DNA from: Bacilli bacterium
Lineage (GTDB): Bacteria; Bacillota_I; Bacilli_A; ML615J-28; CAG-698
DNA length: 13,010 nucleotides
NCBI GenBank assembly: GCA_028693885.1
Contig: JAQUUM010000018.1
Coordinates: 1-13,010 of the forward strand
Direction: 5' to 3'
Shown: piece after piece, positions 12,842 to 13,010 of the stretch
How positions within the stretch are numbered: the first letter of the stretch is position 1
Layout: each line of letters opens with the position of its first letter
Program-made: the position numbers and the translations under genes
Notes under the pieces: generated by a model
Database searches by the model: none
What the model was told of the DNA's origin: nothing
The model's input: the letters and a program-made list of their open reading frames with translations, nothing else

Positions 12842-13010
12842 CTTTTTCACCTTGTAATTTTCTCTTTTGATCTTCTGAAATTAAGGCATCTATAATAGGA
12901 TCTAGTTTGCCTTCCATAACTCTATCTAATTGTTGGATAGTAAATCCAATACGATGATCTGTTACTCTATTTTGAGGATAGTTATATGTTCTAATTTTTT
13001 CACTTCTATC
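12837..13010 (-). CDS. prfA: Peptide chain release factor 1, C-terminal fragment (gene runs off the right edge)
   Basis: The last 57 codons are in the window and end with TAG at 12837-12839. The fragment begins [22 protein letters not shown] and continues [25 protein letters not shown], which is the highly conserved C-terminal part of RF1. RF1 reads UAA and UAG stops and releases the peptide from the ribosome. The specific wording (RTYN(Y/F)[11 protein letters not shown], LDxVMEGxLDxIIxALI) suits RF1 rather than RF2, and the nearby prmC supports the call. The GGQ and PxT motifs lie outside the window. Confidence 0.95.
   Translation of the reverse strand, partial: DRSEKIRTYNYPQNRVTDHRIGFTIQQLDRVMEGKLDPIIDALISEDQKRKLQGEKE

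Noticed and set aside
12933..12949. Inverted repeat TTGGAT-AGTAA-ATCCAA
   Set aside because: It lies in the conserved coding sequence of prfA and is explained by codon choice; the short arms are likely chance.

Overview
The window is an AT-rich bacterial chromosome segment with short intergenic gaps, Shine-Dalgarno sites of the AAGGAG type, sigma-A-like promoters and U-tailed intrinsic terminators. Every tryptophan I checked is TGG, no gene contains an internal TGA, and one gene ends in TGA, so the standard code fits better than the Mycoplasma code. Gene content and order point to a low-GC Bacillota/Mycoplasmatota lineage (Erysipelotrichia, RF39 or Izemoplasma-like). An alanine racemase hints at a peptidoglycan-making cell. 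The taxon is an inference.

Left end (1-780): the N-terminus of a lipoprotein gene on the minus strand faces a small PadR-type regulator on the plus strand. Both have recognisable promoters, and an 18-bp palindrome covers the padR -10 box. After the padR terminator, the convergent gap holds three copies of a 19-bp motif that no gene explains. Positions 781-3402 (minus) carry yhaM, a 3'-5' exoribonuclease, directly behind a 560-codon CCA/poly(A)-polymerase-like protein whose catalytic residues are replaced. Divergent from this pair is a YigZ/IMPACT family gene (3529-4116).

Middle (4117-6030): a 386-bp non-coding stretch has two terminator-like hairpins, a long inverted repeat, a consensus promoter and a structured leader. 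It precedes a two-gene operon: a YtrB-like ABC ATPase in which every catalytic motif is degenerate, overlapping a six-helix membrane protein. A perfect hairpin at 6001-6028 ends this operon and also the large operon arriving from the right.

Right half (6031-12798, minus): ten tightly packed genes, with gaps of at most 13 bp and overlaps of 8-13 bp, form one apparent polycistron: alr, prmC, a signal-anchored acidic membrane protein, sua5/tsaC, an ABC exporter pair, rpiB, upp, a DUF1146 membrane protein and a DUF6054-like protein. Upstream lies the 3' end of prfA (12837-13010) with its own terminator. The order prfA-prmC-x-sua5-x-rpiB-upp-DUF1146 follows, from memory, the Bacillus subtilis prfA-prmC-spoIIR-ywlC-...-rpiB-glyA-upp-atp-ywzB segment. 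Here the ATP synthase operon and glyA are absent, and alr and an ABC exporter have been inserted.

The parts that look least ordinary are the pseudo-nucleotidyltransferase paired with YhaM, the pseudo-ABC ATPase with its elaborate upstream control region, the triple repeat at 674-752, and the unrecognised membrane protein in the spoIIR slot.
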